Counted from the stretch's first letter, positions 8,298 through 15,867 are shown. The stretch: 64,000 nucleotides of DNA from Brevundimonas bullata (GCF_014207965.1 NZ_JACHLM010000003.1:310001-374000); one strand, 5' to 3'. Numbers and translations are program-made. Notes: generated by a model not told the origin, from the sequence alone.

Positions 8298-9368
8298 ATG
8301 CCGATCGCCACGCGCGCCTTCGCCGCCACCGCCGCCGACCAGCCCCTGAGCCCCTACAGCTTCGAACGTCGCGATCCGGGGCCGGACGACGTGGCCATCG
8401 CGATCAAATACTGCGGCGTCTGCCATTCGGACCTGCACGTCGTGCACAACGACCTGGGCGGCACGCGCTACCCGATCGTGCCGGGCCACGAGATCGCCGG
8501 CGTCGTCACCGCCGTGGGCGCCAACGTCACGCGCTTCAAGGAAGGCGACCGGGTCGGCGTCGGCTGCATGGTCGACAGCTGCCGCACCTGCGCCTCCTGC
8601 CAGGCGGGCGAGGAGCAGTATTGCGTCCCCGGCATGACCCAGACCTACGGCTCGCCCGACCCCAAGGGCGCCGAGGTCGGCCAGACCATCACCCAGGGCG
8701 GCTATTCCGACCGGATCACGGTGGATCAGGCCTATGTCCTGTCCATCCCCGACAGCCTGCCGCTGGACGCCGCCGCCCCCCTGCTGTGCGCGGGCATCAC
8801 CACCTACAGTCCCTTGCGTCACTGGAAGGTGGGGCCGGGCTCCAAGGTGGCGGTCGTGGGCCTGGGCGGACTGGGTCACATGGCCGTGAAGCTGGCGGTG
8901 GCCATGGGGGCGGAGGTCAGCGTCCTGTCCACCTCGGACCGCAAGAAGGCCGACGCCGAGCGGATGGGCGCCAAGCACTTCCTGATCAACTCCGACAAGG
9001 ACGCGATGAAGGCGGCGGCCGAGAAGTTCGACCTGATCATCAATACGGTGTCGGCCACGCACGAGATCGCCAGCCACCTGAACCTGCTGGCGCGCGACGG
9101 GACCATGGTCATGCTGGGCCTGACGACCGAGGGCCTGCCGGTCTTCGCCCTGCCCCTGCTAATGCGTCGCCGCAGCGTGGCGGGCAGCCTGATCGGCGGC
9201 ATCCGCGAAACCCAGGAGATGCTGGACTTCTGCGCCGAGCACGGCATCGTCTGCGACATCGAGACCATCGCCCCGCATCAGATCAACGAGGCCTATGCGC
9301 GGATGGAAAAGTCCGATGTCCGTTATCGCTTCGTCATCGACATGGCCCAGATCGACCAAGCCGCGTAA
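8298..9368 (+). CDS. Zinc-dependent NAD(P)-dependent alcohol dehydrogenase
   Basis: A 356-residue medium-chain dehydrogenase of the cinnamyl-alcohol/YahK-like group that reduces aldehydes with NADPH or oxidises alcohols. Catalytic zinc ligands are in CGVCHSDLH (about 36-44) and GHEIAG (about 63-68); the four structural-zinc cysteines are in CRTCASCQAGEEQYC (about 97-111); the Rossmann motif is GLGGLGHMAV (about 190-199), followed by STSDRKK, a serine-rich stretch typical of NADP preference. Start ATG at 8298; the frame is also open further upstream but that part overlaps the preceding gene. Natural substrate unknown. Confidence 0.95.
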   Translation: MPIATRAFAATAADQPLSPYSFERRDPGPDDVAIAIKYCGVCHSDLHVVHNDLGGTRYPIVPGHEIAGVVTAVGANVTRFKEGDRVGVGCMVDSCRTCASCQAGEEQYCVPGMTQTYGSPDPKGAEVGQTITQGGYSDRITVDQAYVLSIPDSLPLDAAAPLLCAGITTYSPLRHWKVGPGSKVAVVGLGGLGHMAVKLAVAMGAEVSVLSTSDRKKADAERMGAKHFLINSDKDAMKAAAEKFDLIINTVSATHEIASHLNLLARDGTMVMLGLTTEGLPVFALPLLMRRRSVAGSLIGGIRETQEMLDFCAEHGIVCDIETIAPHQINEAYARMEKSDVRYRFVIDMAQIDQAA

Positions 9369-9461
9369 CGGCGTCTTCTCCTGCGACGCTTGCCAAGCTA
9401 AGGCTTGTTCCAGAGGGTAGGACGACGTTGATGGGGCGTCGTCCAATATGGGGAGCGGATC

Positions 9462-10187
9462 ATGGCGCGAGTGGCTCTGGTGACCGGGGGAACCCGGGGT
9501 ATCGGCAAGGCGATCGTTCAGCGGCTGAGGGAAGACGGCATGTCCGTCGCCGCGGGTTATTCCGGCAATGACGAAGCGGCCGCCGCCACCGCGCGCGAGC
9601 TGGGCGTCATGGTGGTCAAGGGCAATGTCGGCGCGTTCGAGGACTGCGAGCGGGCGGTGCGGGAGGTCGAGGCCGAGCTGGGCCCCATCGACGTCCTGGT
9701 GAACAACGCCGGCATCACCCGCGACGGCTTCTTCCACAAGATGAGCGCCGATCAGTGGTCCGACGTGATCCGCGTCAACATGGACAGCGTCTTCAACATG
9801 ACGCGCCAGGTGATCAACGGGATGCGCGACCGGGGCTTCGGCCGCATCGTCAACATCTCCTCGATCAACGGCCAGAAGGGCCAGATCGGCCAGACCAACT
9901 ATTCCGCCGCCAAGGCCGGAATGATCGGCTTCACCAAGGCCCTGGCCCTGGAAAACGCGCGCAAGGGCGTGACCGTCAACTGCATCGCCCCCGGCTATAT
10001 CGACACCGAGATGGTCGGGGCCATGGACCAGAAGGTGCTGGACAGCATCATCGCCCAGATCCCGGTCGGCCGACTGGGCAAGGGCGAGGAGATCGCCGAC
10101 ATGGTGTCCTGGCTTTCGGGCGAACGTGCCGGATATGTCACAGGCTGCACCCTGTCGCTGAACGGCGGGCAGTACCTGGTTGGGTAA
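9462..10187 (+). CDS. phbB: Acetoacetyl-CoA reductase
   Basis: A 241-residue short-chain dehydrogenase that reduces acetoacetyl-CoA to (R)-3-hydroxybutyryl-CoA with NADPH, the second step of polyhydroxybutyrate synthesis. Seen: TGGTRGIGKAI (residues about 8-18), NNAGITRDG (about 85-93), the catalytic Ser in NISSINGQKGQIGQTNYSAA and Tyr-x-x-x-Lys in YSAAKAG, and the C-terminal GGQYLVG. The spacing and the GQTNYSAAKAG wording are typical of PhbB rather than FabG, though FabG-type activity cannot be excluded. GGGAG precedes the ATG. No phbA or phbC gene is in the window. Confidence 0.92.
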   Translation: MARVALVTGGTRGIGKAIVQRLREDGMSVAAGYSGNDEAAAATARELGVMVVKGNVGAFEDCERAVREVEAELGPIDVLVNNAGITRDGFFHKMSADQWSDVIRVNMDSVFNMTRQVINGMRDRGFGRIVNISSINGQKGQIGQTNYSAAKAGMIGFTKALALENARKGVTVNCIAPGYIDTEMVGAMDQKVLDSIIAQIPVGRLGKGEEIADMVSWLSGERAGYVTGCTLSLNGGQYLVG

Positions 10188-10235
10188 ATCCGCTTTGCCT
10201 AAAATCCGCCGTTCCGGCGTTCCACGACTAGCCCC

Positions 10236-11063
10236 ATGATGGCAACGGTCGAGGTCGAGGCGGAGAATCCGCCGTGCTTCGCCGTCCAGGCGCCCCGCGT
10301 CCGGACGGTCGGAGGTCTGCGCCTGGACCTGGCTGCCCTGATGCTGCTGACGACCTGTCTGGCGGCCACGCCCGCGTCGGCGCAACTGCGCTCCAACGCC
10401 CAGGCGGAACAGAGCCGGGTGATCCGCGACCAGTCGGTGACCCGCACCATGCCGCCGCCCGGACGCTACGCCTCGGAGGCCGGCCAGACCTTCATGCTGG
10501 ATCGGGACGGCTCCCTGACCCTGCTGCGGTTCGAGCGCTCGACCGAGACCTGGGCCCTGCGCCCCACCTCGGCACCGCGCGGCGACACCATCTATCGCAA
10601 CGACGCCGGCGAACAGGTGCTGCGTGTTACGCCGTCGGGCGGCATCACCGTCTATACGACGCGCAATCCCGGCGGCTCGCCCGTCTCCCTGACCGGCCCC
10701 GCCGTCAGCCTGGAGCCGACCAGCCTCGGCCCGGTGCAGATGTTCAACCTTATGACCCGGCGCAGCGGCCTGGTCAGCGAGGCCATGGGCCGCCTGGTCC
10801 GCATCAATGTCGTGGGCGAACAATCCGAAGCCCTGTGCATCGAGGCCCTGATCGTCACCACCGACGCCGTGGTCCGCATCGCGCGCTCGCCCAGCGCCCG
10901 CCCCTTCCTGGACCGGCTGCGCAGCATCACCGTGGTCGAAGGCGCGCGCGCCTCGGTCAGCTATTCCGGCGGCGATCTGCGCGTCGTGGTCGACCCCAAG
11001 CGCGGCATCGCCGGCCGCCCCTCCTCGGCCCGCGTCATCCGCGCGGTGATCCCGCAGGACTAA
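10236..11063 (+). CDS. Secreted hypothetical protein (DUF4908-like)
   Basis: A 275-residue protein with a long polar N-terminus, a hydrophobic stretch (about 30-46) and a probable signal peptidase site after ATPASA near residue 49, so likely periplasmic. The mature part has beta-rich sections (FMLDRDGSLTLLRFE, GGITVYTTRNPGG) and ends in a conserved-looking block PFLDRLRSITVVEGARAS. It resembles the Caulobacterales family DUF4908, which I state from memory. Its last 169 bases (10895-11063) are repeated at 13711-13879 on the far side of the HipBA block. Function unknown. Confidence 0.82.
   Translation: MMATVEVEAENPPCFAVQAPRVRTVGGLRLDLAALMLLTTCLAATPASAQLRSNAQAEQSRVIRDQSVTRTMPPPGRYASEAGQTFMLDRDGSLTLLRFERSTETWALRPTSAPRGDTIYRNDAGEQVLRVTPSGGITVYTTRNPGGSPVSLTGPAVSLEPTSLGPVQMFNLMTRRSGLVSEAMGRLVRINVVGEQSEALCIEALIVTTDAVVRIARSPSARPFLDRLRSITVVEGARASVSYSGGDLRVVVDPKRGIAGRPSSARVIRAVIPQD
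10895..11063 (+). repeat. Left copy of 169-bp gene-3'-end direct repeat
   Basis: Last 169 bases of the secreted-protein gene including its stop codon. The right copy is 13711-13879, same orientation and same length without indels, differing at roughly a dozen or more scattered positions. The two copies bracket the HipBA block, so they look like the attachment-type ends of an insertion that brought its own version of the gene's 3' end. Confidence 0.8.
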
Positions 11064-11121
11064 GGACTTCCCCAGGATGCGGCCTACCTCCGGGTCCTCG
11101 TGATAGATGGTCAGCATCGCT

Positions 11122-11385
11122 TCAGCGCTCCATCACGCTGCCGCGTCGGTCCGCCGCTTCGTCCTGTTCGAGGAGACCGATAGGATCAAGCCCGAGCGAA
11201 GCCGCCACGGCCAGGGACTTTCCTAGCTGGGAGCTGGGCTTGCCCCTTTCCAGGTCGTGGATGAAGCGAACGCCGACACCGACGGCCCCCGGCAGATCCT
11301 CCAGCCGCAAGCCCGCCGCCTCACGATGCGCACGCGCAAGAACGCCGAGACGACGCGCAAAATCCTCAGCCTGCCCTTCGATCAT
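11122..11385 (-). CDS. XRE-family helix-turn-helix protein (HipB-like)
   Basis: An 87-residue DNA-binding protein with one Cro/C1-type helix-turn-helix: LGVLARAHREAAGLRLEDLP, then VRFIHDLERGKPSSQLGK. The layout matches HipB antitoxins (compare GRRFVSELESGKATLELGK in the second hip module). I chose the ATG at 11385, preceded by AGAGG; a longer frame from 11523 overlaps a plausible plus-strand gene. It stands alone on the minus strand next to the first hipBA pair without a toxin gene of its own, so it may be an orphan antitoxin or a regulator of the block. Confidence 0.7.
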   Translation of the reverse strand: MIEGQAEDFARRLGVLARAHREAAGLRLEDLPGAVGVGVRFIHDLERGKPSSQLGKSLAVAASLGLDPIGLLEQDEAADRRGSVMER

Positions 11386-11503
11386 GAGACCGCCTCTTTC
11401 CCGATCGGGAAAATTTAAGAAAAATGCGGGTCCTCCGTCCTCGACCATTTCGGCGCCCGCCCGGGCGAATTCGGCATCACCCGAGGCTGCTATTTCCGGG
11501 TTG

Positions 11504-11689
11504 ATGATGCCTTCCGTTGGCATCGTGCCGATCAGTGCGACTGCGGCAGAAGCCCATCACCTGGTCGTCGCGGAGCATTTCGAACATGCGCTGAAAGAGC
11601 GTGAGTTCGCCCACATCCGTGAACGGGTGTTCAAGGCCTCGGACGTGAATGCGACATCGGACCGATTGGCTCTGGAATGGATGGTGTGA
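11504..11689 (+). CDS. Small hypothetical protein or gene remnant
   Basis: A 61-residue plus-strand frame with coding-like base use. Its second half looks like a helical protein segment (HFEHALKEREFAHIRERVF, then NATSDRLALEWMV). No clear ribosome binding site and no recognised family. It may be the C-terminal remnant of a larger protein brought in with the HipBA block. Confidence 0.3.
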   Translation: MMPSVGIVPISATAAEAHHLVVAEHFEHALKEREFAHIRERVFKASDVNATSDRLALEWMV

Positions 11690-11713
11690 GACGCCCGTCC
11701 GCCTCACTCTATA

Positions 11714-11733
11714 ATTGTCCAAATGTGGACAAT
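11714..11733. promoter_or_regulatory. Probable HipB operator
   Basis: Perfect inverted repeat ATTGTCC-AAATGT-GGACAAT in an AT-rich patch 40 bp upstream of the hipB start, directly before the likely -35 box. HipB-type antitoxins bind such palindromes to repress their own operon; assignment here is by position. Confidence 0.5.
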
Positions 11734-11737
11734 TAAC

Positions 11738-11766
11738 TTGCATTTTAGCGTTTAATTGGCCATATA
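11738..11766 (+). promoter_or_regulatory. Putative hipBA promoter
   Basis: TTGCAT (11738-11743) and CATATA (11761-11766) spaced by 17 bp. Transcription would begin at about the A of the ATG at 11773, giving a leaderless mRNA, which agrees with the absence of a Shine-Dalgarno sequence. The second hip module has the same TTGCAT box with 17-bp spacing. Confidence 0.4.
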
Positions 11767-11772
11767 TTGCCT

Positions 11773-12090
11773 ATGTTAAAAACGCCGCTGGAAATTCAGC
11801 ATGCCCTTGCCGAGCGATTGAAGGCCCGTCGCGTCGCCTTGGGCTGGACCCAGCAGGTCGCGGCGCAGCGCGCCGGTATCGCTTACCGGACCTGGCGGCG
11901 CCTGGAGAACGAAGGCAAGGCCTCGTTTGAGGATGTGATCAAGTCCGCCGTGGCCTTACGATGCGAAGGCGGTCTCGAAGCGCTCTTTCCACAACCCGCC
12001 GCCACAAGCCTTGATGACCTCCTGAAACAGCAGGCGGTGAGCGCGGCGCCGCCTGCTCGGGTGCGGGCGCGCAAGTCGCATCAATCATGA
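11773..12090 (+). CDS. HipB-type antitoxin, XRE family
   Basis: A 105-residue cytoplasmic antitoxin and autoregulator for the HipA kinase encoded next to it. The helix-turn-helix spans about 8-60: RLKARRVALGWTQQVAAQRA then IAYRTWRRLENEGKASFEDV. The C-terminal 35 residues are Ala/Pro/Ser-rich and probably disordered, as in many antitoxins that are degraded to release the toxin. The ATG at 11773 is preferred over a TTG two codons earlier. Its stop overlaps the hipA start by 4 bp (ATGA), so the two are translationally coupled. Confidence 0.85.
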   Translation: MLKTPLEIQHALAERLKARRVALGWTQQVAAQRAGIAYRTWRRLENEGKASFEDVIKSAVALRCEGGLEALFPQPAATSLDDLLKQQAVSAAPPARVRARKSHQS

Positions 12091-13340
12091 AGCTGGCGCC
12101 GGGAGCCCCCCTGGCAGCGAGCTTGACCTTCGACGACACGGCGGCTCCCATGCCCATCGGCCGGTTGGCCATGGCCGCCGGTCTGGCCCAACTGGAATGG
12201 TCCAACGAGGCGATCGCCACGGCGTTTCCCATCTCTGGCTTGCTCTACCCGCCCGAGCCCGGTCTTCATCCAGCGCGTGGGCGGGAATTCGACGGCCTGC
12301 ACGGTTTTCTGTCCGACAGCCTGCCTGAGGGGTGGGGCTATCTCGTCATGCGCCGGCGCCTTGCCAAACTCGGCCTGCAAATCGACGCCTTGAGTCCGCT
12401 GGATCGTCTCGCGCTGGTGGGCGACCAGGGACGTGGAGCCTTGACCTACTTGCCGGCGACAGCGCCGCCGCCGGAAGTCGAGAGCCTCGACCTGGATGCT
12501 TTGGCCGCTGAATCCGTGGCCATCCTTGCCGGTCACGAAGGCGAGCTTGCGGCCACCCTGGCCACCCTGGCCGGCGGGTCTGGCGGCGCTCGGCCGAAGG
12601 TTCACGTTGGGTTTGATGGGGCGGGCCGCATCTCCGTTTCGGAGGGTGAGACGGCTCCCGATCAGGAGTCCTGGATCGTCAAGTTCGCGGCCACGAATGA
12701 CCCGCCCGACATTGGGCCGATCGAGGCGGCCTATGCGGCTATGGCCATCGCGGCCGGGTTGGAGATGGCTCCCTGTCGCCTTTTGCCCTCCAAGACGGGA
12801 CCCGGCTATTTTGCGACGAGACGGTTCGACCGACCAAATCCGGGACGGCGCTTACATATGGTCTCGTTGAGCGGTGCGATCGAAGCGCCGTGGCGCTTAC
12901 CGTCGAGCTACGATCTGTTCCTTCGGGCGACGCTGACCATCACGCGCCACGCGGACGACCTGCTCGCGGCTTTCCGTCGAATGGTCTTCAACGTGCTGGC
13001 CAGCAATCGCGATGATCATACACGGCAGCACAGCTATCTAATGGATGACGGCGGGGAGTGGCGGCTCGCGCCGGCCTACGATCTCACCTACTCGGCGGGA
13101 CCTGGGGGAGAGCACTATCTGGACATTGAGGGCGAGGGTCGCAATCCGACCCGTTCGCAGGTCCAGACGCTCGGGCGACGGCATGGTCTGTCTGACGCCG
13201 TGATAGTGTCGGTGATCGAGGAGGTCCGGGCCGCGGTGGAGGACTGGTCGCGGTTCGCTGAGGAGGCCGGGGTAACGAGGGCTTCCAAAGCCGAGATCGG
13301 CGCGGCCCTTGGCGCGGTGGCGGCGCGCTTCTTCGTCTAG
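12087..13340 (+). CDS. HipA-family serine/threonine kinase toxin
   Basis: A 417-residue HipA-type kinase. The characterised E. coli HipA phosphorylates glutamyl-tRNA synthetase and halts translation. N-terminal HipA domain with FLSDSLPEGWGYLVMRRRL (about 73-91), a glycine-rich nucleotide loop GGSGGARPKV (about 164-173), catalytic loop NVLASNRDDHTRQHSYL (about 301-317) with the Asp and His expected, and the metal-binding LAPAYDLTYS (about 326-335). All kinase elements appear intact. Start overlaps hipB. The C-terminal 90 residues are longer than in E. coli HipA. The pair lies between two copies of the 3' end of the preceding chromosomal gene. Confidence 0.92.
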   Translation: MKLAPGAPLAASLTFDDTAAPMPIGRLAMAAGLAQLEWSNEAIATAFPISGLLYPPEPGLHPARGREFDGLHGFLSDSLPEGWGYLVMRRRLAKLGLQIDALSPLDRLALVGDQGRGALTYLPATAPPPEVESLDLDALAAESVAILAGHEGELAATLATLAGGSGGARPKVHVGFDGAGRISVSEGETAPDQESWIVKFAATNDPPDIGPIEAAYAAMAIAAGLEMAPCRLLPSKTGPGYFATRRFDRPNPGRRLHMVSLSGAIEAPWRLPSSYDLFLRATLTITRHADDLLAAFRRMVFNVLASNRDDHTRQHSYLMDDGGEWRLAPAYDLTYSAGPGGEHYLDIEGEGRNPTRSQVQTLGRRHGLSDAVIVSVIEEVRAAVEDWSRFAEEAGVTRASKAEIGAALGAVAARFFV

Positions 13341-13391
13341 GTCGATCTGGATCGGTCGTGGAGGCCGCGAGCTCGGGGTCCGCGCTGAGCT

Positions 13392-13679
13392 TCAGCGGGC
13401 CTGTTTGACGGAACGCATAATGCTCAGGCCCATGTCCAGGCAAAGCTTGAAGAATTCTTCTGAAGCGTGGCGTGGTTTCAAGCCGTACTGACGGACGAGC
13501 TTTCGGGCGCGCTTGCCCAGCGGTCGCCATGCTCCGGCTAGACGATGAAGCGAAATGGTGGCGATGCCCGACCCACTCCTTCTTCCGCTCAGCCCCGTCC
13601 ACGGCGTCGTTGCGTCGATCCAAGAAGGCCCCCGCCTCCCCGTCCTGTCCGACGCTGTCTCGGCCGAGATAGCGGACAT
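13392..13679 (-). CDS. Hypothetical protein or remnant inside HipBA block
   Basis: A 95-residue minus-strand frame. The second half looks coding (ISLHRLAGAWRPLGKRARK, then ASEEFFKLCLDMGLSIMRS), the first half is Ser/Thr/Arg-rich and less convincing. No family recognised. It lies between hipA and the right-hand copy of the 169-bp repeat and may be a truncated passenger gene. Confidence 0.3.
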   Translation of the reverse strand: MSAISAETASDRTGRRGPSWIDATTPWTGLSGRRSGSGIATISLHRLAGAWRPLGKRARKLVRQYGLKPRHASEEFFKLCLDMGLSIMRSVKQAR

Positions 13680-13710
13680 GGCCGCCAGCGCCTTGACGAG
13701 GACCCGCTGG

Positions 13711-13879
13711 CGCCCGTCCCTTCCTGGACCGGCTGCGCAGCATCACCGTGGTCGAAGGCGCGCGCGCCTCGGCGGTTCATTCCAACGGCGACCTGCGCGT
13801 CGTGATCGACCCCAAGCGCGGCATCGCCGGTCGCCCCTCCTCGGCCAGCGTCATCCGCGCGGTGATCCGGCAGGACTAA
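13711..13879 (+). pseudogene. Duplicated 3' end of the DUF4908-like gene
   Basis: Right-hand copy of the last 169 bases of the gene at 10236-11063, stop codon included. In the matching frame it reads PFLDRLRSITVVEGARAS and continues to the stop, but a TGA at 13694 closes the frame just upstream, so no complete gene exists here. Equal length and no indels relative to the left copy; the base differences show that it is not a very recent duplication. Confidence 0.8.
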
Positions 13880-13938
13880 GGACCATAGCGCCAAGGTCTT
13901 TAGTTGACCTGCGCCCCGAACAGGCCCCTTGAACGGGG

Positions 13939-14190
13939 ATGGCAAGCGAAACCGTTTACATCCTTCAGGCCTATGTTCAGGGCAAGGGCTCATCCCTGCG
14001 GGCTGAACCCCAGGTCGGCTGCAAGGACGCAGAGGAAGCGCGCCGCAAAGCCGAGCGACTGGCCCCGCTGCGGCTGGGCGTCGTGGCCTTCTCGGTCTCG
14101 GCCGACACAGAACTGGGCGACTACGACGAAGAGCCGACAATCATCTTCAAGTCCGGCCAACTGCCGCCGCCCTTCAGCGACGAGGGCTGA
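13939..14190 (+). CDS. Small conserved-looking hypothetical protein
   Basis: An 83-residue soluble protein, no signal peptide or membrane segment. It begins MASETVYILQAYVQGKG and holds a helix rich in Ala/Glu/Arg (CKDAEEARRKAERLAPLRLG) followed by a beta-like stretch VVAFSVSADTELGDYDEEP. Base use is typical of the chromosome. A GGGG run lies just before the ATG. It is the first intact gene after the HipBA block and was probably next to the DUF4908-like gene before the insertion. Function unknown. Confidence 0.7.
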   Translation: MASETVYILQAYVQGKGSSLRAEPQVGCKDAEEARRKAERLAPLRLGVVAFSVSADTELGDYDEEPTIIFKSGQLPPPFSDEG

Positions 14191-14215
14191 AGCCTGCCTG
14201 AAAGCAGACCACGAC

Positions 14216-14244
14216 AAGGACTGCGTTCGACCCATAGCCGACGT
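14216..14244. repeat. GTCCGC hairpin repeat, copy 3 (degenerate)
   Basis: Degenerate copy: GCGTTCGACCCATAGCCGAC followed by GTT. Only the central ACCCATAG and right half agree well with the other copies. Lies between two small genes. Confidence 0.45.
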
Positions 14245-14286
14245 TCAAGCGGGGTGTATGATAAGCGCAGACTTCGGGGGGCACAG

Positions 14287-14730
14287 ATGATTAGGCGGCT
14301 GACCCTCTTCGTTCTTATTCCTCTCGCGGTCAGCTACTGTTTGGCCCACTTAGCTATCTCGTTGGGCGTCCGAACGGCGGCGCTGCATTGGCTCAACACT
14401 GTCGCCTATTTTCTGGTCTTCGGCTTGCCGGGACTCGCAGTCGTTACGACGCTCGGACGCGGCCGGCGGCGAGATTTCGTAGAAATGGCGGGGCTGCTTT
14501 GCGCCATGGGCGTCGGAGCCACGCTCTGGGCAGCTCTTAGCTATGGGCAATGGTTCTATGTTGTCCAAAGCGACGGCCCTCGCCGCTACAGCTTTGTGGA
14601 GGCGGTGGCGTTGGGCCTAAGAGACGCTGCATTGGACACAGGCCTTGCGGCAGTGGTTCTGGGGCTGGTGCTGGTAAGCGCAAGGCTCCTGCAAGCCCGC
14701 CCTTGGAAGAGCAGAGGTAAGGTCTGCTAA
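14287..14730 (+). CDS. Small integral membrane protein, unknown function
   Basis: A 147-residue protein with four hydrophobic segments: about 5-25, 38-56, 66-84 and 115-137. Basic residues follow the second segment (GRGRRRD) and the last one, so both ends probably face the cytoplasm. No family recognised. Start ATG at 14287. It belongs to the cluster of small orphan genes separated by hairpin repeats and gives no functional hint by context. Confidence 0.65.
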   Translation: MIRRLTLFVLIPLAVSYCLAHLAISLGVRTAALHWLNTVAYFLVFGLPGLAVVTTLGRGRRRDFVEMAGLLCAMGVGATLWAALSYGQWFYVVQSDGPRRYSFVEAVALGLRDAALDTGLAAVVLGLVLVSARLLQARPWKSRGKVC

Positions 14731-14747
14731 CCACCCATTGCGGCGGT

Positions 14748-14939
14748 TCAGGTGGACAGCTTTTCGGCGTCCTCAATTAACTGAAAGAGCAACGTATCGT
14801 CGTCCGTTCCGTGTCGCTCTATAGAAACGCCATCTGGTCCGACGCCCCTCACTCGATACATGCCATTGCTGACTTCGGTTATCGTGAAGGACCAACCCTG
14901 AGGCGGTTTGCGGATGACCGATTTCTGATGATTGGACAT
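14748..14939 (-). CDS. Small hypothetical protein
   Basis: A 63-residue soluble protein, probably one beta-sheet-rich domain: GWSFTITEVSNGMYRVRGVG, then DGVSIERHGTDDDTLLFQ and a short acidic helix. Start taken as the ATG at 14939; a TTG at 14960 would extend it into the hairpin repeat. Family not recognised. Confidence 0.6.
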   Translation of the reverse strand: MSNHQKSVIRKPPQGWSFTITEVSNGMYRVRGVGPDGVSIERHGTDDDTLLFQLIEDAEKLST

Positions 14940-14958
14940 GCCGCACGTTAACTTCGGC

Positions 14959-14988
14959 AATGTCCGCTATCCACCCGTTGCGGACCTC
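14959..14988. repeat. GTCCGC/GCGGAC hairpin repeat, copy 4
   Basis: Best copy: AATGTCCGCTATCCACCCGT from 14959, then TGCGGACCTC. GTCCGC (14962-14967) pairs exactly with GCGGAC (14980-14985). It sits 20 bp upstream of the minus-strand gene ending at 14939. Confidence 0.65.
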
Positions 14989-15029
14989 GCCGCCAATCCA
15001 CTAGGAGCAAGTATGGCAGGGGATCGACC

Positions 15030-15425
15030 ATGATTATTGCGGCGATGATATTTACGGTTCTGCAGGCTGGTGCCGCGGCTCCGGGGTCGGATCTGCCGGA
15101 ACCAGAAACCTGCCAACGGTCTGACAGGGATACGACGACGGGAAAGCGGTTGTGGTGTCCTGGGGAGCTGGGAAAACGACTGCCGAGGAATATCTATGCA
15201 AGCTTCCCTGCCGATGAAGTCGGCAAAGGCTGGGCTCTTCTTCGTTGCGATGTTGGCGAAGGCAAGGTGACGACCGCGTGCGAGCTGATCGATGAATCTG
15301 CCCCCGGATCGCGGTTCGGCGCATGGGCGATCAGAGCTCACTTGACCGCAACGCTTGTAACCAAAGTAGAGGACCCGATGCCGGGCGACCAGTATTATGC
15401 CATTGCGCGGTGGGAGGTTCGGTAG
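15030..15425 (+). CDS. Secreted hypothetical protein with TonB-C-like core
   Basis: A 131-residue protein with an N-terminal hydrophobic signal segment (MIIAAMIFTVLQAGAAA), so probably periplasmic. The stretch GWALLRCDVGEGKVTTACEL followed by IDESAPGSRFGAWAI resembles the periplasmic TonB C-terminal fold seen in small Caulobacterales proteins (value rises through V-x-x-x-G-x-V-x-x-C). Three cysteines, two in that core. No TonB-type proline region, so it is not an energy transducer itself. Flanked by two hairpin repeats. Confidence 0.72.
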   Translation: MIIAAMIFTVLQAGAAAPGSDLPEPETCQRSDRDTTTGKRLWCPGELGKRLPRNIYASFPADEVGKGWALLRCDVGEGKVTTACELIDESAPGSRFGAWAIRAHLTATLVTKVEDPMPGDQYYAIARWEVR

Positions 15426-15446
15426 GACCCTTGTTCGGGATGTCGG

Positions 15447-15472
15447 GTGTCCGCTTCCCACCCTAAGGCGAC
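15447..15472. repeat. GTCCGC hairpin repeat, copy 5
   Basis: TGTCCGCTTCCCACCC at 15448 onward, followed by TAAGGCGAC in place of TTGCGGAC, so the right stem is partly decayed. Lies 20 bp after the secreted-protein gene. Confidence 0.5.
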
Positions 15473-15558
15473 CCGCCCTCTACGACCGGCAGTGGACATT
15501 CCGTCAGCCCGCGAACAAGCTCTGAGGACGGCGACTGGCTGCAATCTCGGAGGCGTCA

Positions 15559-15867
15559 ATGACGAGCGAATTTCCCCAGGGCGTCGTCCATGAGGCGGGC
15601 GCAGACATGCAGGCGGCCTTGCGGGCGGATCCTGAGGTCTTCGACCTGTGGAAGGCCCTGACGCCGCTGGGACGCAACGAGTTCATCTGCTAGGTCGAGG
15701 ACGCCAAGCAGCCCAAGACCCGCCAGCGCCGCATTGAACGCACGGTCGAGGAGTTGCTGGAGGGCAAGAAGCGCCCCTGCTGCTGGGTCGGCTGCATCCA
15801 CCGCACCGACAAGGCGCCCAGCCGCTGGCAGCAGGCCGTCCTGATCGACGGCAAGGCCAAGGCCTAA
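15559..15867 (+). pseudogene. YdeI/OmpD-associated (OmdA) family gene with internal amber codon
   Basis: A 103-codon frame interrupted by one TAG at 15691-15693. Before it: DLWKALTPLGRNEFIC; after it: VEDAKQPKTRQRRIERTVEE and GKKRPCCWVGCIHR. Family members have a tryptophan at this place (NEWICWV), so a single TGG to TAG change explains it. The rest of the frame is undamaged, which suggests a recent mutation or a sequencing error. The downstream gloB gene overlaps its end by 4 bp on the other strand. Confidence 0.75.

Noticed and set aside
9159..11117. Minus-strand frame of 650 codons across adh, phbB and the secreted-protein gene
   Set aside because: Spans three well-supported plus-strand genes and has shadow composition.
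7108..15472. CRISPR array
   Set aside because: The GTCCGC hairpin copies are far apart, diverged and separated by genes, not by short regular spacers. No cas genes.
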